This document shows positions 18,044 to 26,374 of a stretch of 64,000 nt of DNA, piece after piece. Position numbers and translations under genes: made by a program. The DNA comes from Methanobacterium_D oryzae (lineage in GTDB: Archaea; Methanobacteriota; Methanobacteria; Methanobacteriales; Methanobacteriaceae), in NCBI RefSeq assembly GCF_050433505.1, contig NZ_JBNPXC010000001.1:930001-994000 (forward strand), written 5' to 3'. Position 1 is the stretch's first letter. Each line of letters opens with the position of its first letter. The notes beneath the pieces are model-generated. The model ran no database searches. It was not told the origin of the DNA and saw only the letters and a list, made by a program, of their open reading frames with translations.

Positions 18044-19559
18044 AGACAACTTCACCTTCTTTTAGTTTTTCAAGATTTTTAAGCCCTTTAACCACACTAC
18101 CAACTATATTGGTGCCTTTAAATGGTTCTCCTGTTGGGCCATATTCATCATTATCTTCAAATCTTATTCCAACCATTCCTACATGTCTACGGGACATATT
18201 TGTTATTCCTATTTGCCCAGCACTTACACATTTTTGAGGGCTATTTTCGGGAATAAGTCCTTTTGCATCTTTAGAATTTCCCTCAAACATCATAACTTTC
18301 ATTCCGGGGAAAGCAAAGTGAATTTTAAGTGATCCTATCGGTGAATCAAGAAGTCCTGTAAGTTTTTGGAAATACCATGAAGATCTAGGAGCACTATCCT
18401 CCATAGCTATTTGTATTATATTGTCTTCCGCGATTCCTAATGTCTTAACACTCTTATTTTTTATTATGTCCATAGTAAATTGTGGATTTTGGCCAACAAC
18501 AATTGCATCATCTTCTGTTAGCCCCTCACGTTCTTGTTTTATTCCATGTGACAATAAATATTCTTCAGCTTCTTTTTGGGTCATGGAAAGTGTCATTATC
18601 CTTTCCGGGTCTGATTTGAATGTAATTAAATCTCCACTATTTGCAATATCTAAAAGCTGCATTCCTTTATCTACATGTCCAATTACTGTATGGGATGGTG
18701 ATGAAACCCTATCTTCTCTATAAACGTAAACCTTACCTATTCCTTTACCATTATTTCTAAGGGTAACTGTTCCTCTTCTTCTTTGATCTATGAATTCTGC
18801 ATTTTTTTCAAGACCTTGTAACCTATAAAACCCTACAAATGAATTAGATTCATAATCTACATTTAATTTACCCTCATCAGATAGTGCAAAAAAGTGTTCA
18901 ACAGATTGTGGAGACTTAAATTCGGGCTTAACAAGAACATATGTGTATATTTCATTACCTTCAGCAACTGGAGTATTCAAATCAATTGTTGCCCCACTTT
19001 TAACGGTACTGCTACGCTCGACCACGGGTTTTATTTCTTTAATAGTGTCATCATCTGTTAAATGAATTACAGTCTTTTTACCACCAATTATATTTGCAAA
19101 AACTCCTTTATTTCCTTCAGGAACTCCATATACTGCGTCATGTTTTTCTTTGCTTAAAATTATATGGGTTGCATCAGCAGTAAATCCTGAAAGACTCATA
19201 ATAACATCCCATTTTTCATAAGGATGTTTCTCTTTTGTTGGTATAAGATCGGTCTTAATAGGACCTAAAGAAACTTCATTAGAAGTTGTCCATCTTACTC
19301 TGTGATTTTCAAAATCTTTATATCTATCTTTCCATGTTTTAATTAGACTATCGGGACCATTATCAATTAATTCTATTATTATACTTCCTTTAGAGGTTTT
19401 AATTTTGTATTTATTTACATATTTTTCAATTTCTTCTTTGCCTTTAATTACAGCAAGTACACAACCCTCATTATAGGGTGCTTTCACTGCTTCAATTGCA
19501 TCTTTAATCTTAGACCCTTCTGGAAGGCTAATTTTCTCTCCGTTGATCCATAAAAACAT
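18024..19559 (-). CDS. mmp3: Methanogenesis marker protein 3
   Basis: 511 residues with the marker 3 layout: an N-terminal ubiquitin-like part (MFLWINGEKISLPEG) and two cyclophilin-like modules, seen in HTVIGHVDKGMQLLDIANSGD and FKGTNIVGSVVKGLKNLEKL. Mmp3 is a component of the MCR activation complex. It contacts mmp2 with a 1-nt overlap (TAATG) and mmp6 with a 20-nt overlap, so the three are translationally coupled. Confidence 0.9.
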   Translation of the reverse strand: MFLWINGEKISLPEGSKIKDAIEAVKAPYNEGCVLAVIKGKEEIEKYVNKYKIKTSKGSIIIELIDNGPDSLIKTWKDRYKDFENHRVRWTTSNEVSLGPIKTDLIPTKEKHPYEKWDVIMSLSGFTADATHIILSKEKHDAVYGVPEGNKGVFANIIGGKKTVIHLTDDDTIKEIKPVVERSSTVKSGATIDLNTPVAEGNEIYTYVLVKPEFKSPQSVEHFFALSDEGKLNVDYESNSFVGFYRLQGLEKNAEFIDQRRRGTVTLRNNGKGIGKVYVYREDRVSSPSHTVIGHVDKGMQLLDIANSGDLITFKSDPERIMTLSMTQKEAEEYLLSHGIKQEREGLTEDDAIVVGQNPQFTMDIIKNKSVKTLGIAEDNIIQIAMEDSAPRSSWYFQKLTGLLDSPIGSLKIHFAFPGMKVMMFEGNSKDAKGLIPENSPQKCVSAGQIGITNMSRRHVGMVGIRFEDNDEYGPTGEPFKGTNIVGSVVKGLKNLEKLKEGEVVYVTRKI

Positions 19560-20557
19560 TAAATCTCCTCAGAGGATAGTTCTTCTTTAATACCAGTTAT
19601 TTTATCTTTTTCAAAGTCAAATAATATTTCCTTTTGGTTATTATGAGTTATATAAAGTTTTTTATCTTCAATGATTTCTCCGCAAAGAGACGCTGTAATA
19701 TTAACTTCTTCAAGCAAGTCTATACATCTATTAACATTACTGCTCTCTGCAGTTAAAACAAAACCTGCTCCAGGATACAGTTTAAGCCACTGATCCCATT
19801 CTACACTCTCATTTCTTGGAATCTTTTCAAGTTCAACAGTTGCACCAACACCAGATGCTTCAAGTAACATTCCAAGCGTACCTAATGTTCCAGGATTACT
19901 AATATCTTTACCAGAAGTTACAAGCTTTTTCTTTCCTATTTTATTCATAACTTCAATTTGGGCTTGTACAAGCGCTGCGCTTTTCATTGTTGTTGTATCC
20001 CAATTAAGATTGAATTTTGGATGCATTTCACCATCAATATCAATTGCAATTATAATTTTATCGCCTATATTTGCATCACAACTTGTAATAATATCATTTT
20101 TATCAACTATTCCCGTAATAGAAACATCTAACGAGTTATAAGGAGTATCTGGATGGAAGTGTCCACCTACCATTGGAACTCCGAATTTTAAAACCCCTTC
20201 TTTAATACCTACCATTATTTCGCGACGTATTTCATCATCTTGAGTAGAAAGAACATTTGTCATGCCGATGGGTTTACCTCCCATAGCAGCAATATCATTT
20301 ACATTAACTAAAACAGAACAGTATCCGGCCCAGCGAGGATCCGCTTCCATAAGCTTTCCCCACATTCCATCGGCTGCAAGAAGAACTAATTTTTCATCTC
20401 CAATATCTATTGCAGATGCATCATCACCAAAACTTAAAATAGTATTTCCAGCAATGTTATAAGAATTATTTAAGATATCAGTTACATCTTTTATGGCTTT
20501 TTTTCGTGTGATTCCTTCAAAATTCCTTAAAGAATCAATAAGATCATTTAAATCCAT
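19559..20557 (-). CDS. mmp2: Methanogenesis marker protein 2 (AIR synthase-like)
   Basis: About 332 residues of the PurM/ThiL/HypE superfamily of ATP-dependent enzymes. Conserved parts are SFGDDASAIDIGDEKLVLLAADGMWG, VNVNDIAAMGGKPIGM and GGHFHPDTPYNSLDVSITG, then DISNPGTLGTLGMLLEASG. The biochemical role in methanogens is not settled. ATG at 20557 follows GAGGTGG; the longer frame from TTG at 20590 would overlap DUF2117 more deeply. It sits in the middle of the mmp cluster. Confidence 0.87.
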   Translation of the reverse strand: MDLNDLIDSLRNFEGITRKKAIKDVTDILNNSYNIAGNTILSFGDDASAIDIGDEKLVLLAADGMWGKLMEADPRWAGYCSVLVNVNDIAAMGGKPIGMTNVLSTQDDEIRREIMVGIKEGVLKFGVPMVGGHFHPDTPYNSLDVSITGIVDKNDIITSCDANIGDKIIIAIDIDGEMHPKFNLNWDTTTMKSAALVQAQIEVMNKIGKKKLVTSGKDISNPGTLGTLGMLLEASGVGATVELEKIPRNESVEWDQWLKLYPGAGFVLTAESSNVNRCIDLLEEVNITASLCGEIIEDKKLYITHNNQKEILFDFEKDKITGIKEELSSEEI

Positions 20558-20565
20558 TGTCCACC

Positions 20566-21663
20566 TCAATTTTCTTTTATCGTATAGCAAGTGGTGGTAT
20601 TATTTATGATCTGTAGTATTTCATTTTTAAAACTTTCGATATTTTCTATTTCTAGGATTTCTTCTCCTTTAAAAAGCAGGGAAAAGATTTTTTTACCAAT
20701 AACATCATCCATACCGGTTTCAAGTTCTATTATCAAAGATTCTCCAGCCTTAAAACCTTTCTCCACAACTTTGTCAATATCCCCATCAGTGATACCTATT
20801 ATAGGCACATCAAATCTATAGAGAATATCACCTGCAACAAGAGTAGTATCGTCTCCAACTGTAACTACCAAATCTACATCCTTTAATCTGTAGATATCTT
20901 CTGCTGCATGATCTAAATAAGCTACACATGATTTTTGACTCTTTTTACATGAACTGATAACTCTTGGAACAACCTCTGATCTTCGAAGTAACCCCGTTTT
21001 TATTATAGCTCCCTTTAAATTTACTTTGCCAAGCTTCTCTACTCCGTGTTCTTTAAGATCTCCACCAACAATTTCATTAATAATTCCATTTTCTGCAATT
21101 AATGTAACTTCAGATGAATTTGACTTTCCTACTACAATTCCATTTACAAATATGTTTTCATGGGGGGAAACTCCGCTAATTTTCCTAGTAGTCTTAGTAA
21201 CTTTAATGCATGCCATTTTTTCTTTTATTTCTCTCGGATCGACTATTTTAAGATTTAAATCTTTAGAAATGTTCTCTGCAAGTTCAACTAAAGAACTATC
21301 CCATGGTATAACACTTCCATCTATTTCTCCTGGCCTTTCAATCTGAATTAGGGGAGGATTATTCTTACATCTGGTATATACTTTAAAACCGAATGCATGG
21401 CCAGTTACAGATGATTTGCCATAGTTTATTAAAAAAATAACATCAGATTTTTCATCTTGGAATTTTTCTATGGATTCACTTGGAAGTAATTTCTTTTTTA
21501 TATCAATTTTATCTTCAAGCTTTGCATCATGAACAGCAGTTCTGCCCATTGTACCTCCAAGACGAGCCTTAACTTCTCCATAATTTGTGAGTAATTTAAG
21601 AATTTTCTCTGCATAGCCAGTGTCAATGATATACGGCCCATGCACTACAACACTGATTTTCAT
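20566..21663 (-). CDS. DUF2117 family protein
   Basis: 365 residues matching the methanogen DUF2117 family. The N-terminus has VVHGPYIIDTGYAEKILKLL and RLGGTMGRTAVHDA. The C-terminal half has a nucleotide- or cofactor-like region with DLVVTVGDDTTLVAGDILY and PIIGITDGDIDKVVEKGF. It is the first gene of the mmp cluster; its end lies 8 nt upstream of the mmp2 start. It is a plausible partner of the MCR maturation genes, but no activity can be read from the sequence. Confidence 0.72.
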   Translation of the reverse strand: MKISVVVHGPYIIDTGYAEKILKLLTNYGEVKARLGGTMGRTAVHDAKLEDKIDIKKKLLPSESIEKFQDEKSDVIFLINYGKSSVTGHAFGFKVYTRCKNNPPLIQIERPGEIDGSVIPWDSSLVELAENISKDLNLKIVDPREIKEKMACIKVTKTTRKISGVSPHENIFVNGIVVGKSNSSEVTLIAENGIINEIVGGDLKEHGVEKLGKVNLKGAIIKTGLLRRSEVVPRVISSCKKSQKSCVAYLDHAAEDIYRLKDVDLVVTVGDDTTLVAGDILYRFDVPIIGITDGDIDKVVEKGFKAGESLIIELETGMDDVIGKKIFSLLFKGEEILEIENIESFKNEILQIINNTTTCYTIKEN

Positions 21664-21746
21664 TATTGACTGTTGGACTCTTAAATAATTAAAATTATCG
21701 TTAAAGTTATGGTTAGAAAAACTAGTCCTAATCTGCTTTTATACTT

Positions 21747-22256
21747 TCATTTTTTAGTTTTTATCTTTTTTTTAAAAATAGGTGATCCACAAATTTCACA
21801 ATCCTCAAAGGAGTAATCAGATGGATATATTTTCTTACATCCTTTACATTTTTTAACCCAGTTGATAACTTCTTTAATTCCTTCTGTTAAGACACTTTTA
21901 TAAGGAATATTGATTATTTTTAGAGTATTTTGCATGGAATAATCATCTGTTATAACTACAGGTTCGAATCCTTTTTTCTTGTATTTAAGTGCAAGGGCAA
22001 CTATATTCTTATCAACATCAGAAAGCCGTAAAATATCTCCGGAAGATTTAATAATGGAATTAATTTCTTTTTTATCTTCATCATCGGGCTCATCTACATA
22101 AATATGTCCTTTTTCTATGGCTGAATCTAATAATAATTTGGACTTAAAGTCTTTAATCTCTAAAATAGCGTCACTTGTAGTATAATTGATTATATGGTTT
22201 GAATAAAAGCCTCCAATAATTGCAGAGGCATCAAGCACAAATATCTTTTTTTGCAT
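21747..22256 (-). CDS. nob1: rRNA maturation endonuclease Nob1
   Basis: 169 residues: an N-terminal PIN nuclease domain (FVLDASAIIGGF, with downstream acidic residues in DVDKNIVALAL and VITDDYSMQ) and a C-terminal zinc ribbon (CKGCKKIYP then CEICGSPIF). Nob1 cleaves pre-16S rRNA at the 3' end of the small subunit RNA. It is 83 nt upstream of the mmp cluster on the same strand. Upstream lies the candidate structured RNA at 22376-22530. Confidence 0.9.
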   Translation of the reverse strand: MQKKIFVLDASAIIGGFYSNHIINYTTSDAILEIKDFKSKLLLDSAIEKGHIYVDEPDDEDKKEINSIIKSSGDILRLSDVDKNIVALALKYKKKGFEPVVITDDYSMQNTLKIINIPYKSVLTEGIKEVINWVKKCKGCKKIYPSDYSFEDCEICGSPIFKKKIKTKK

Positions 22257-22375
22257 AGTAAATATCCTATTTTAAAAAACAATAAATATTTCTTTAGTTT
22301 TAAATTATCAAAGCAAAAATAATGGTTTTTTCATACAATTCATAAAACTTTTATGCAATGAAATACACATAATAA
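22257..22375. promoter_or_regulatory. Divergent promoter region upstream of nob1
   Basis: Short AT-rich stretch between nob1 and the candidate structured RNA. It should carry the nob1 promoter on the minus strand. On the plus strand CTTTTATGC near 22350 is a weak TATA-like element about 25 nt before the GGGAGGG that begins the structured segment. Confidence 0.3.
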
Positions 22376-22530
22376 ATAGTAAGGGAGGGTGAAATTTAGA
22401 CTCCTCTTAATTTTTTCCGCAAAAAATTAAACCGCCTCTGATTTGGATCTAATGCCCTCCCCGTTTCCAAACTATTTCTCTTAGTTTTTTCCGCAAAATA
22501 ATTGACATTTAGATCTAATGCCCAATAAAT
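22376..22530 (+). ncRNA. Candidate structured RNA with two imperfect tandem copies
   Basis: No ORF, but strong pairing potential. GGGAGGG (22383-22389) pairs with CCCTCCC (22455-22461). Inside it, TTAGA (22395-22399) pairs with TCTAA. Innermost is a perfect 10-bp hairpin, TTAATTTTTT / AAAAAATTAA (22407-22430) with loop CCGC. A second copy repeats CTCTTA-TTTTTTCCGCAAAA (from 22478, offset 74) and TTTAGATCTAATGCCC (22508-22523; first copy 22442-22457, offset 66). The segment is richer in G+C than its flanks. Strand is assumed. If transcribed leftwards it would be a nob1 leader; rightwards it would be a free small RNA about 330 nt before moaB. Confidence 0.45.
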
Positions 22531-22857
22531 ATGGTTTCATATAGATCATATATAAATTTTTTGTTTTTAAAAATCTATTAAAAAGCTTATATTCTCTATT
22601 TTAATCAATAAATTTAATTTTTAGATAATTAAGTCTTATCTAATATCTTATTAACTATTTTAGGCCCATATACATCTTTTTGTTAAAGATATATTTTGTA
22701 GTTCCATGTATAATATAAAAGTAAGAATTCATATAATATATAAATAGTAATTAAGTTGATATCATGATTTTAACTTGATTATCATTGCTATTACCTAAAT
22801 ATACTTGATTTTAATCCATATATATTGAAATATACCATTTAATTTAGTGGTGATTTT
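22531..22857. other. AT-rich intergenic stretch before moaB
   Basis: About 330 bases without a credible ORF. Several TATA-like runs occur (for example TATAATATATAAATAG near 22732-22747), any of which could serve moaB. No further repeat or hairpin of note was seen. Confidence 0.3.
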
Positions 22858-23382
22858 ATGAAAAGTGAAAGCATGCAAAAACATAAGAAGGAAGCTCCAA
22901 AGTCAATAAAAGGAGCAGTTATAACTTTAAGTGATTCTAAATATAGAGACTTTTTAAAATCTGTAAATAATGATATTTCTGGAACTTTAATAAAAGATGC
23001 TTTAGAAGAAAAAAACGAAGTAGTTTTTTATTCCATAATACCTGACGATGCAGGACTTCTTATCTCCATGATTAATCATGTAATTGAAACTTATGATGTT
23101 GATGTAATTATAACAACAGGTGGAACTGGAATTGGTCCGAGGGATATAACTATTGAAGCATTAAAAGAGATATTTGATAAGGAAATAAATGGATTTGGAG
23201 AAATTTTTAGATATGAATCATATAAAGAATTGGGAACTGGTGCTATTTTAAGCAGGGCAACAGCAGGTGTTTATAATGAGAAATTAATTGTTTCTCTCCC
23301 AGGTTCTCCAAATGCAGTAAAATTAGGTTTAAGTATAATATTAACAGAATTAGGGCACCTTGTTAAACATCTAAGAGAATAA
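22858..23382 (+). CDS. moaB: Molybdenum cofactor biosynthesis protein MoaB/MogA
   Basis: 174 residues. The MPT-binding signature is IITTGGTGIGPRDITIEAL, and later SLPGSPNAVKLGLSIIL matches the conserved end of the MogA/MoaB fold. It adenylylates molybdopterin before metal insertion. The pterin is needed by formylmethanofuran dehydrogenase and formate dehydrogenase in methanogens. GGTGATTTT precedes the ATG. It stands alone between long intergenic regions. Confidence 0.92.
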   Translation: MKSESMQKHKKEAPKSIKGAVITLSDSKYRDFLKSVNNDISGTLIKDALEEKNEVVFYSIIPDDAGLLISMINHVIETYDVDVIITTGGTGIGPRDITIEALKEIFDKEINGFGEIFRYESYKELGTGAILSRATAGVYNEKLIVSLPGSPNAVKLGLSIILTELGHLVKHLRE

Positions 23383-23614
23383 ATATCCTCAGCTTATTTG
23401 AGATATAAAAACAATCTATAAAATTTTTTATTATTTTATCCATAAATCGTAATTAATTTCGTGACTATTTTCACATATTTTCAATTTAACGGTTTTATAT
23501 ATGGGGAATATGGTCACATAAATCTAAAACATGCCATTTTTTAATAAATGACCATTAAATAAGTTTATATAGTAAAATAACAAATTTAAATATATAATTA
23601 GTGGAGGCGAACTT

Positions 23615-24160
23615 GTGCAAAAATTATCTGTTTTATTGATAGCAATTTTAGGGATAGCTTTAATAGTACCCATTTTTGCAGATGAAATATCAGATGCAAT
23701 TACAGGTATTAATGGCACAAACGAAACAAATGCTACTTTAGGCAATAACAGTACTCTAACAAATAACACGACAGTAACTAATTCTACATTGACAGCACAG
23801 CAACTTCAGACATTAACAGATACTCAAAGTAAACTAACAGCATTAATAGCAACAATAGAAAGTTTAAAATCAACTTACAGTAGTAATTCAAAAGCAAAAG
23901 GTCTTTTAAATGCATTAGATCAATATGAAAAACAAGCTAACAAATTAAACGCGGAAATCAGTGCATTTATACAGAATCCAGCAACTAATGGCACTAGCAT
24001 CGATGGAAGAATTAACAGTTTCGTTAAAAGAGAAGCAGCTCTTGAACATAAAGTTGCGGTAAAAGAAGAGTTACTTGCTAAATTGAGTACAAAAGCCACA
24101 ACAAAAGTAAAAGTAGCTAAGAATACCAAAGCACAGAAAAAGCAAAATAATAATAAATAA
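23615..24160 (+). CDS. Secreted Thr/Asn-rich protein with lysine-rich tail
   Basis: 181 residues starting at GTG, supported by GGAGG 8 nt upstream. An N-terminal signal sequence (LSVLLIAILGIALIVPIFA) has a likely cut after FA. Next comes a Thr/Asn-rich stretch with many N-X-S/T sequons (NGT, NET, NAT, NNS, NNT), suggesting N-glycosylation outside the cell. Then follows a helical, probably coiled-coil middle (QLQTLTDTQSKLTALIATIE) and a basic tail rich in lysine. It is probably a cell-surface or pseudomurein-associated protein. No family recognised. A TATA-like TTTATATAG lies near 23564-23572. Confidence 0.7.
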   Translation: MQKLSVLLIAILGIALIVPIFADEISDAITGINGTNETNATLGNNSTLTNNTTVTNSTLTAQQLQTLTDTQSKLTALIATIESLKSTYSSNSKAKGLLNALDQYEKQANKLNAEISAFIQNPATNGTSIDGRINSFVKREAALEHKVAVKEELLAKLSTKATTKVKVAKNTKAQKKQNNNK

Positions 24161-24169
24161 TTCCTTTTT

Positions 24170-24709
24170 TTATTTTTCTTTATTTTTAAAATCAGTTATG
24201 GATAGCAATGGTTCTAGTTGTATTCCTTCTTTTTTAAGATTTTCCAATGCCCCATCATCCCTATCAACAATTACAAATGCCTTTTTAATAATTCCACCAT
24301 TTTCTTCAAGGGCTTTAATAGCTTTTAACAGTGAATTTCCAGTCGTGGTTACATCTTCCACAATAACAATTGAATCTCCTTCTATAAGATTTCCTTCTAT
24401 AAGTTCTGCTGTTCCATAACCTTTTTTTTCCTTTCTAACCATAAGCATTGGAATTTTTGATTCGAGGGATACAGCAGTAGCAATAGGCACTGCTCCAAGT
24501 GCAGGGCCTGCTATTTTATCTATTTTATCTTCAACTATTTGGCCTGAAATAATTTTTGCAATTAAATTAAGTATCCTGGGATCTGTAATGGCCATTTTCA
24601 TATTGACATAATAATCGCTTTCTTTTCCAGAAGATAAAATAAATTTACCGAATTTAACAACTTCATTTTCTTCTAAAAGGGTTATAAGTTCTTTATATTC
24701 TTTTTCCAT
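24170..24709 (-). CDS. pyrE: Orotate phosphoribosyltransferase
   Basis: 179 residues. The PRPP-binding signature is IVIVEDVTTTGNSLLKAI. KFGKFILSSGKESDYYVNMK at the start and MVRKEKKGYGTAELIEG are standard for PyrE. It makes OMP in pyrimidine synthesis. The ATG at 24709 is used; a GTG directly before it also lies in frame. It converges on the secreted-protein gene (9-nt gap). A small cysteine-rich gene lies 22 nt upstream on the same strand and is probably co-transcribed. Confidence 0.93.
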   Translation of the reverse strand: MEKEYKELITLLEENEVVKFGKFILSSGKESDYYVNMKMAITDPRILNLIAKIISGQIVEDKIDKIAGPALGAVPIATAVSLESKIPMLMVRKEKKGYGTAELIEGNLIEGDSIVIVEDVTTTGNSLLKAIKALEENGGIIKKAFVIVDRDDGALENLKKEGIQLEPLLSITDFKNKEK

Positions 24710-24731
24710 CACGCATCACTTAATAAACTGA

Positions 24732-24896
24732 TTATTCCAACGTTTTACCCGGATATATTTTACAGGGCTTGCAAACACGATTTACAAGGTCATAGCAATC
24801 TCTACACACAATATTTCCACATAAAGAACAAGTATACATTTTACCTGCTTTCCCACAAATATTGCAAATCCCTTTTACTTCCAAAGTTAACACCAT
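24732..24896 (-). CDS. Small zinc-binding protein with four CxxC knuckles
   Basis: A 54-residue ORF (ATG 24896, stop ending 24732). The cysteines come as four CX2C pairs: CNIC, CSLC, CRDC and CKPC, enough for two zinc ions in a B-box or double-ribbon arrangement. The rest is basic and short (KAGKMYT between the first two pairs). It reads into the pyrE operon with a 22-nt gap. Its ribosome site is weak. The regular cysteine spacing makes chance unlikely. Role unknown; nucleic-acid or protein binding is the usual use of such domains. Confidence 0.65.
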   Translation of the reverse strand: MVLTLEVKGICNICGKAGKMYTCSLCGNIVCRDCYDLVNRVCKPCKIYPGKTLE

Positions 24897-24921
24897 AAAT
24901 TTGGGTAAAAAAGAATAAAAA

Positions 24922-25123
24922 TGGCTTTTAAAAGCTCTCGAAATCTCCGATTTCGGTGCGTAAAAAATCTTTGATTTTTTACAGTCCTCAAACGCAAAGC
25001 ATGCAAAAATCTGTCAAAATCAATGATTTTGACGCCACAAAAATCACAGATTGTTGTTGGCTTTGATTTTTTACAGCATTCGAACACAATGTGTTCGATG
25101 TATAAAAACCTCTGGTTTTTATA
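24922..25123. repeat. Hairpin array A (intergenic cluster of short inverted repeats)
   Basis: A run of inverted repeats, mostly perfect with exactly 3-nt loops. Arms: CGAAATC 24939-24945/24949-24955; GTAAAAAATC 24960-24969/24973-24982; GTCAAAATC 25013-25021/25025-25033; CAAAAATC-ACA-GATTGTTG (one mismatch) near 25038-25056; CGAACAC 25081-25087/25091-25097; TATAAAAACC 25101-25110/25114-25123. The last one covers the stop codon of the PRC-barrel gene. The word CTCAAACGCAAAG (24987-24999) is shared with arrays B (reverse complement) and D. The array fills the space between the PRC-barrel gene and the small zinc-protein gene. Confidence 0.85.
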
Positions 25124-25385
25124 ACCCTAATTCTTGTGTTTCTAATCCTGGTTCATCTATATTTTCTTTAAGAAGTATTTTATCCCCAATTTGTTTCACC
25201 ATATCATAAGGTATAACGTTTTCCTCTTTTGAGATTCCAATACTTTCTGAAATTCCGCCTTTTCCAATTACAATTGCTTCTATTTTTCGAGTACCTAAAT
25301 TGACTTCAATATCTTTAACTTTACCTATTATAGTTGCAGAACTATCTAATACTTCTTTTCCAATTATATCTTCGGCTACTCTCAT
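25119..25385 (-). CDS. PRC-barrel domain protein
   Basis: 88 residues forming one PRC-barrel: MRVAEDIIGKEVLDSSATII, then GKVKDIEVNLGTRKIEAIVI and VIPYDMVKQIGDKILLK. These small barrels are common in methanogens and are linked to RNA metabolism and cell division (CdpB-type) in archaea. The member here cannot be assigned further. Its stop codon lies inside the last hairpin of array A. The promoter is probably in the AT-rich region to its right. Confidence 0.85.
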   Translation of the reverse strand: MRVAEDIIGKEVLDSSATIIGKVKDIEVNLGTRKIEAIVIGKGGISESIGISKEENVIPYDMVKQIGDKILLKENIDEPGLETQELGL

Positions 25386-25692
25386 GATACCACCATTTTA
25401 ACATCTAATTATAATCTAATGTTATATGATTCATATAGTTACTATTAATTAAGTTCTACATAGTACTTATACTATCCCATGAACTAAATGTCCACTCCTT
25501 TATAAAGAAACCACCTTCAAAAACGCAGAATAAAAAAACAACCACATTTTCGAAAGCAAAATCCTAATATAAATATATATTTGTAACTAATTAATTTTTC
25601 TACCAATAATCAAAAATATAATTATACATAATCATAACTAACTTAATTTAATGAAGGATTCCTCCTCATTTTTCCTATTACTCTAACTCCTC
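25386..25692. promoter_or_regulatory. Intergenic region with promoter of the PRC-barrel gene
   Basis: 307 AT-rich bases between the starts or ends of leftward genes. A TATA-like ATATAAATATATAT lies near 25568-25581. A weak echo of the hairpin-array vocabulary (CAAAAACGC, CAACCACATTTTCG) occurs around 25515-25550 without good pairing and may be a decayed array. Confidence 0.3.
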
Positions 25693-26139
25693 TTAACTAT
25701 AAGATTTACCTGTAGGCTCTACATATCCATTAGTAAGCGATGGAACTGTTCTTTCTGCACCCATTGCAGTTTCATATGTATAAGGGCCACTTACAATTCC
25801 ATAAACTACTACTCCATCATGCTCATACAATGTTACTCCACTGAAGTCTCCGAAAACAAATATATCGTGTGTATCCATGTTATAGCCATAGGACATATTT
25901 ACTCCATTCATCCTGAGATAATTATCATCTTTTTGAAGTGTCTCTCCTTGTACTTTCACAGGAGTACCTTCTTTGATGCTCTTTTGCCATAATTCTGCTG
26001 TAGTTGTATCTATAGCCTCTTGCTTTAATTGGTCTTTAGGAATTGATTGGCTTGTATTAGAGTTGTCGGTACATCCTGAGATTGCTACAATTGTTAATAG
26101 GCTCAGTAATCCTATTAAGAACCATAGTCTCTGATTCAT
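25693..26139 (-). CDS. Putative lipoprotein
   Basis: 148 residues with an N-terminal signal sequence and lipobox AISGC (cysteine about residue 23), pointing to lipid anchoring outside the membrane. The mature part has ELWQKSIKEGTPVKVQGETL and GYNMDTHDIFVFGDFSG, probably a small OB-like or beta domain, but I do not recognise the family. A ribosome site (AGAGAGGTGA) lies before the ATG. It belongs to a stretch of small and decayed leftward genes. Confidence 0.7.
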   Translation of the reverse strand: MNQRLWFLIGLLSLLTIVAISGCTDNSNTSQSIPKDQLKQEAIDTTTAELWQKSIKEGTPVKVQGETLQKDDNYLRMNGVNMSYGYNMDTHDIFVFGDFSGVTLYEHDGVVVYGIVSGPYTYETAMGAERTVPSLTNGYVEPTGKSYS

Positions 26140-26171
26140 GTTTTCACCTCTCTGTTTTTATTTTTGTTTAC

Positions 26172-26294
26172 CTAACTTTTTTTCACATGGCGTACTAATA
26201 CCCATAATAAAACATTTCCAATCCACATTGGCGGGAATACAATCCCACATAGGAAAAATGTTAGGATTGCGACTAATTAAACCCCTTTAATCAT
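26172..26294 (-). pseudogene. Fragment of a small membrane-protein gene with internal stop
   Basis: From ATG at 26294 the frame reads MIKGV, then a TAA stop, then LVAILTFFLCGIVFPPMWIG followed by NVLLWVLVRHVKKS and a stop. The part after the TAA is a clear hydrophobic hairpin with a basic tail. The same frame is open upstream of the ATG for about 30 charged residues (EDINDALREEIARKDRERGK). The gene has probably decayed by a single nonsense change. An alternative is a sequencing error. Confidence 0.45.
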
Positions 26295-26374
26295 CCCTTT
26301 TCCTCTTTCCCTATCTTTTCTTGCTATTTCTTCCCTAAGTGCATCATTTATATCCTCTTTATCTATATTATCAC

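Noticed and set aside
21955..21972. GGTTCGAATCC, a tRNA T-arm-like sequence
   Set aside because: It lies inside the nob1 coding frame and no acceptor or anticodon stems are found around it.
22531..22857. Molybdenum-cofactor-type riboswitch upstream of moaB
   Set aside because: The structured segment is about 330 nt upstream with no pairing near the start codon, and nothing resembles the bacterial Moco motif.
24887..25087. 66-codon minus-strand frame running through hairpin array A
   Set aside because: It consists of the palindromic repeats themselves, has no ribosome site, and its cysteine/arginine-rich translation follows from the repeats. The real small gene there is 24732-24896.
24922..25123. 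CRISPR array
   Set aside because: There are no identical direct repeats with unique spacers; units are different palindromes with 3-nt loops and irregular spacing, and no cas gene is present.
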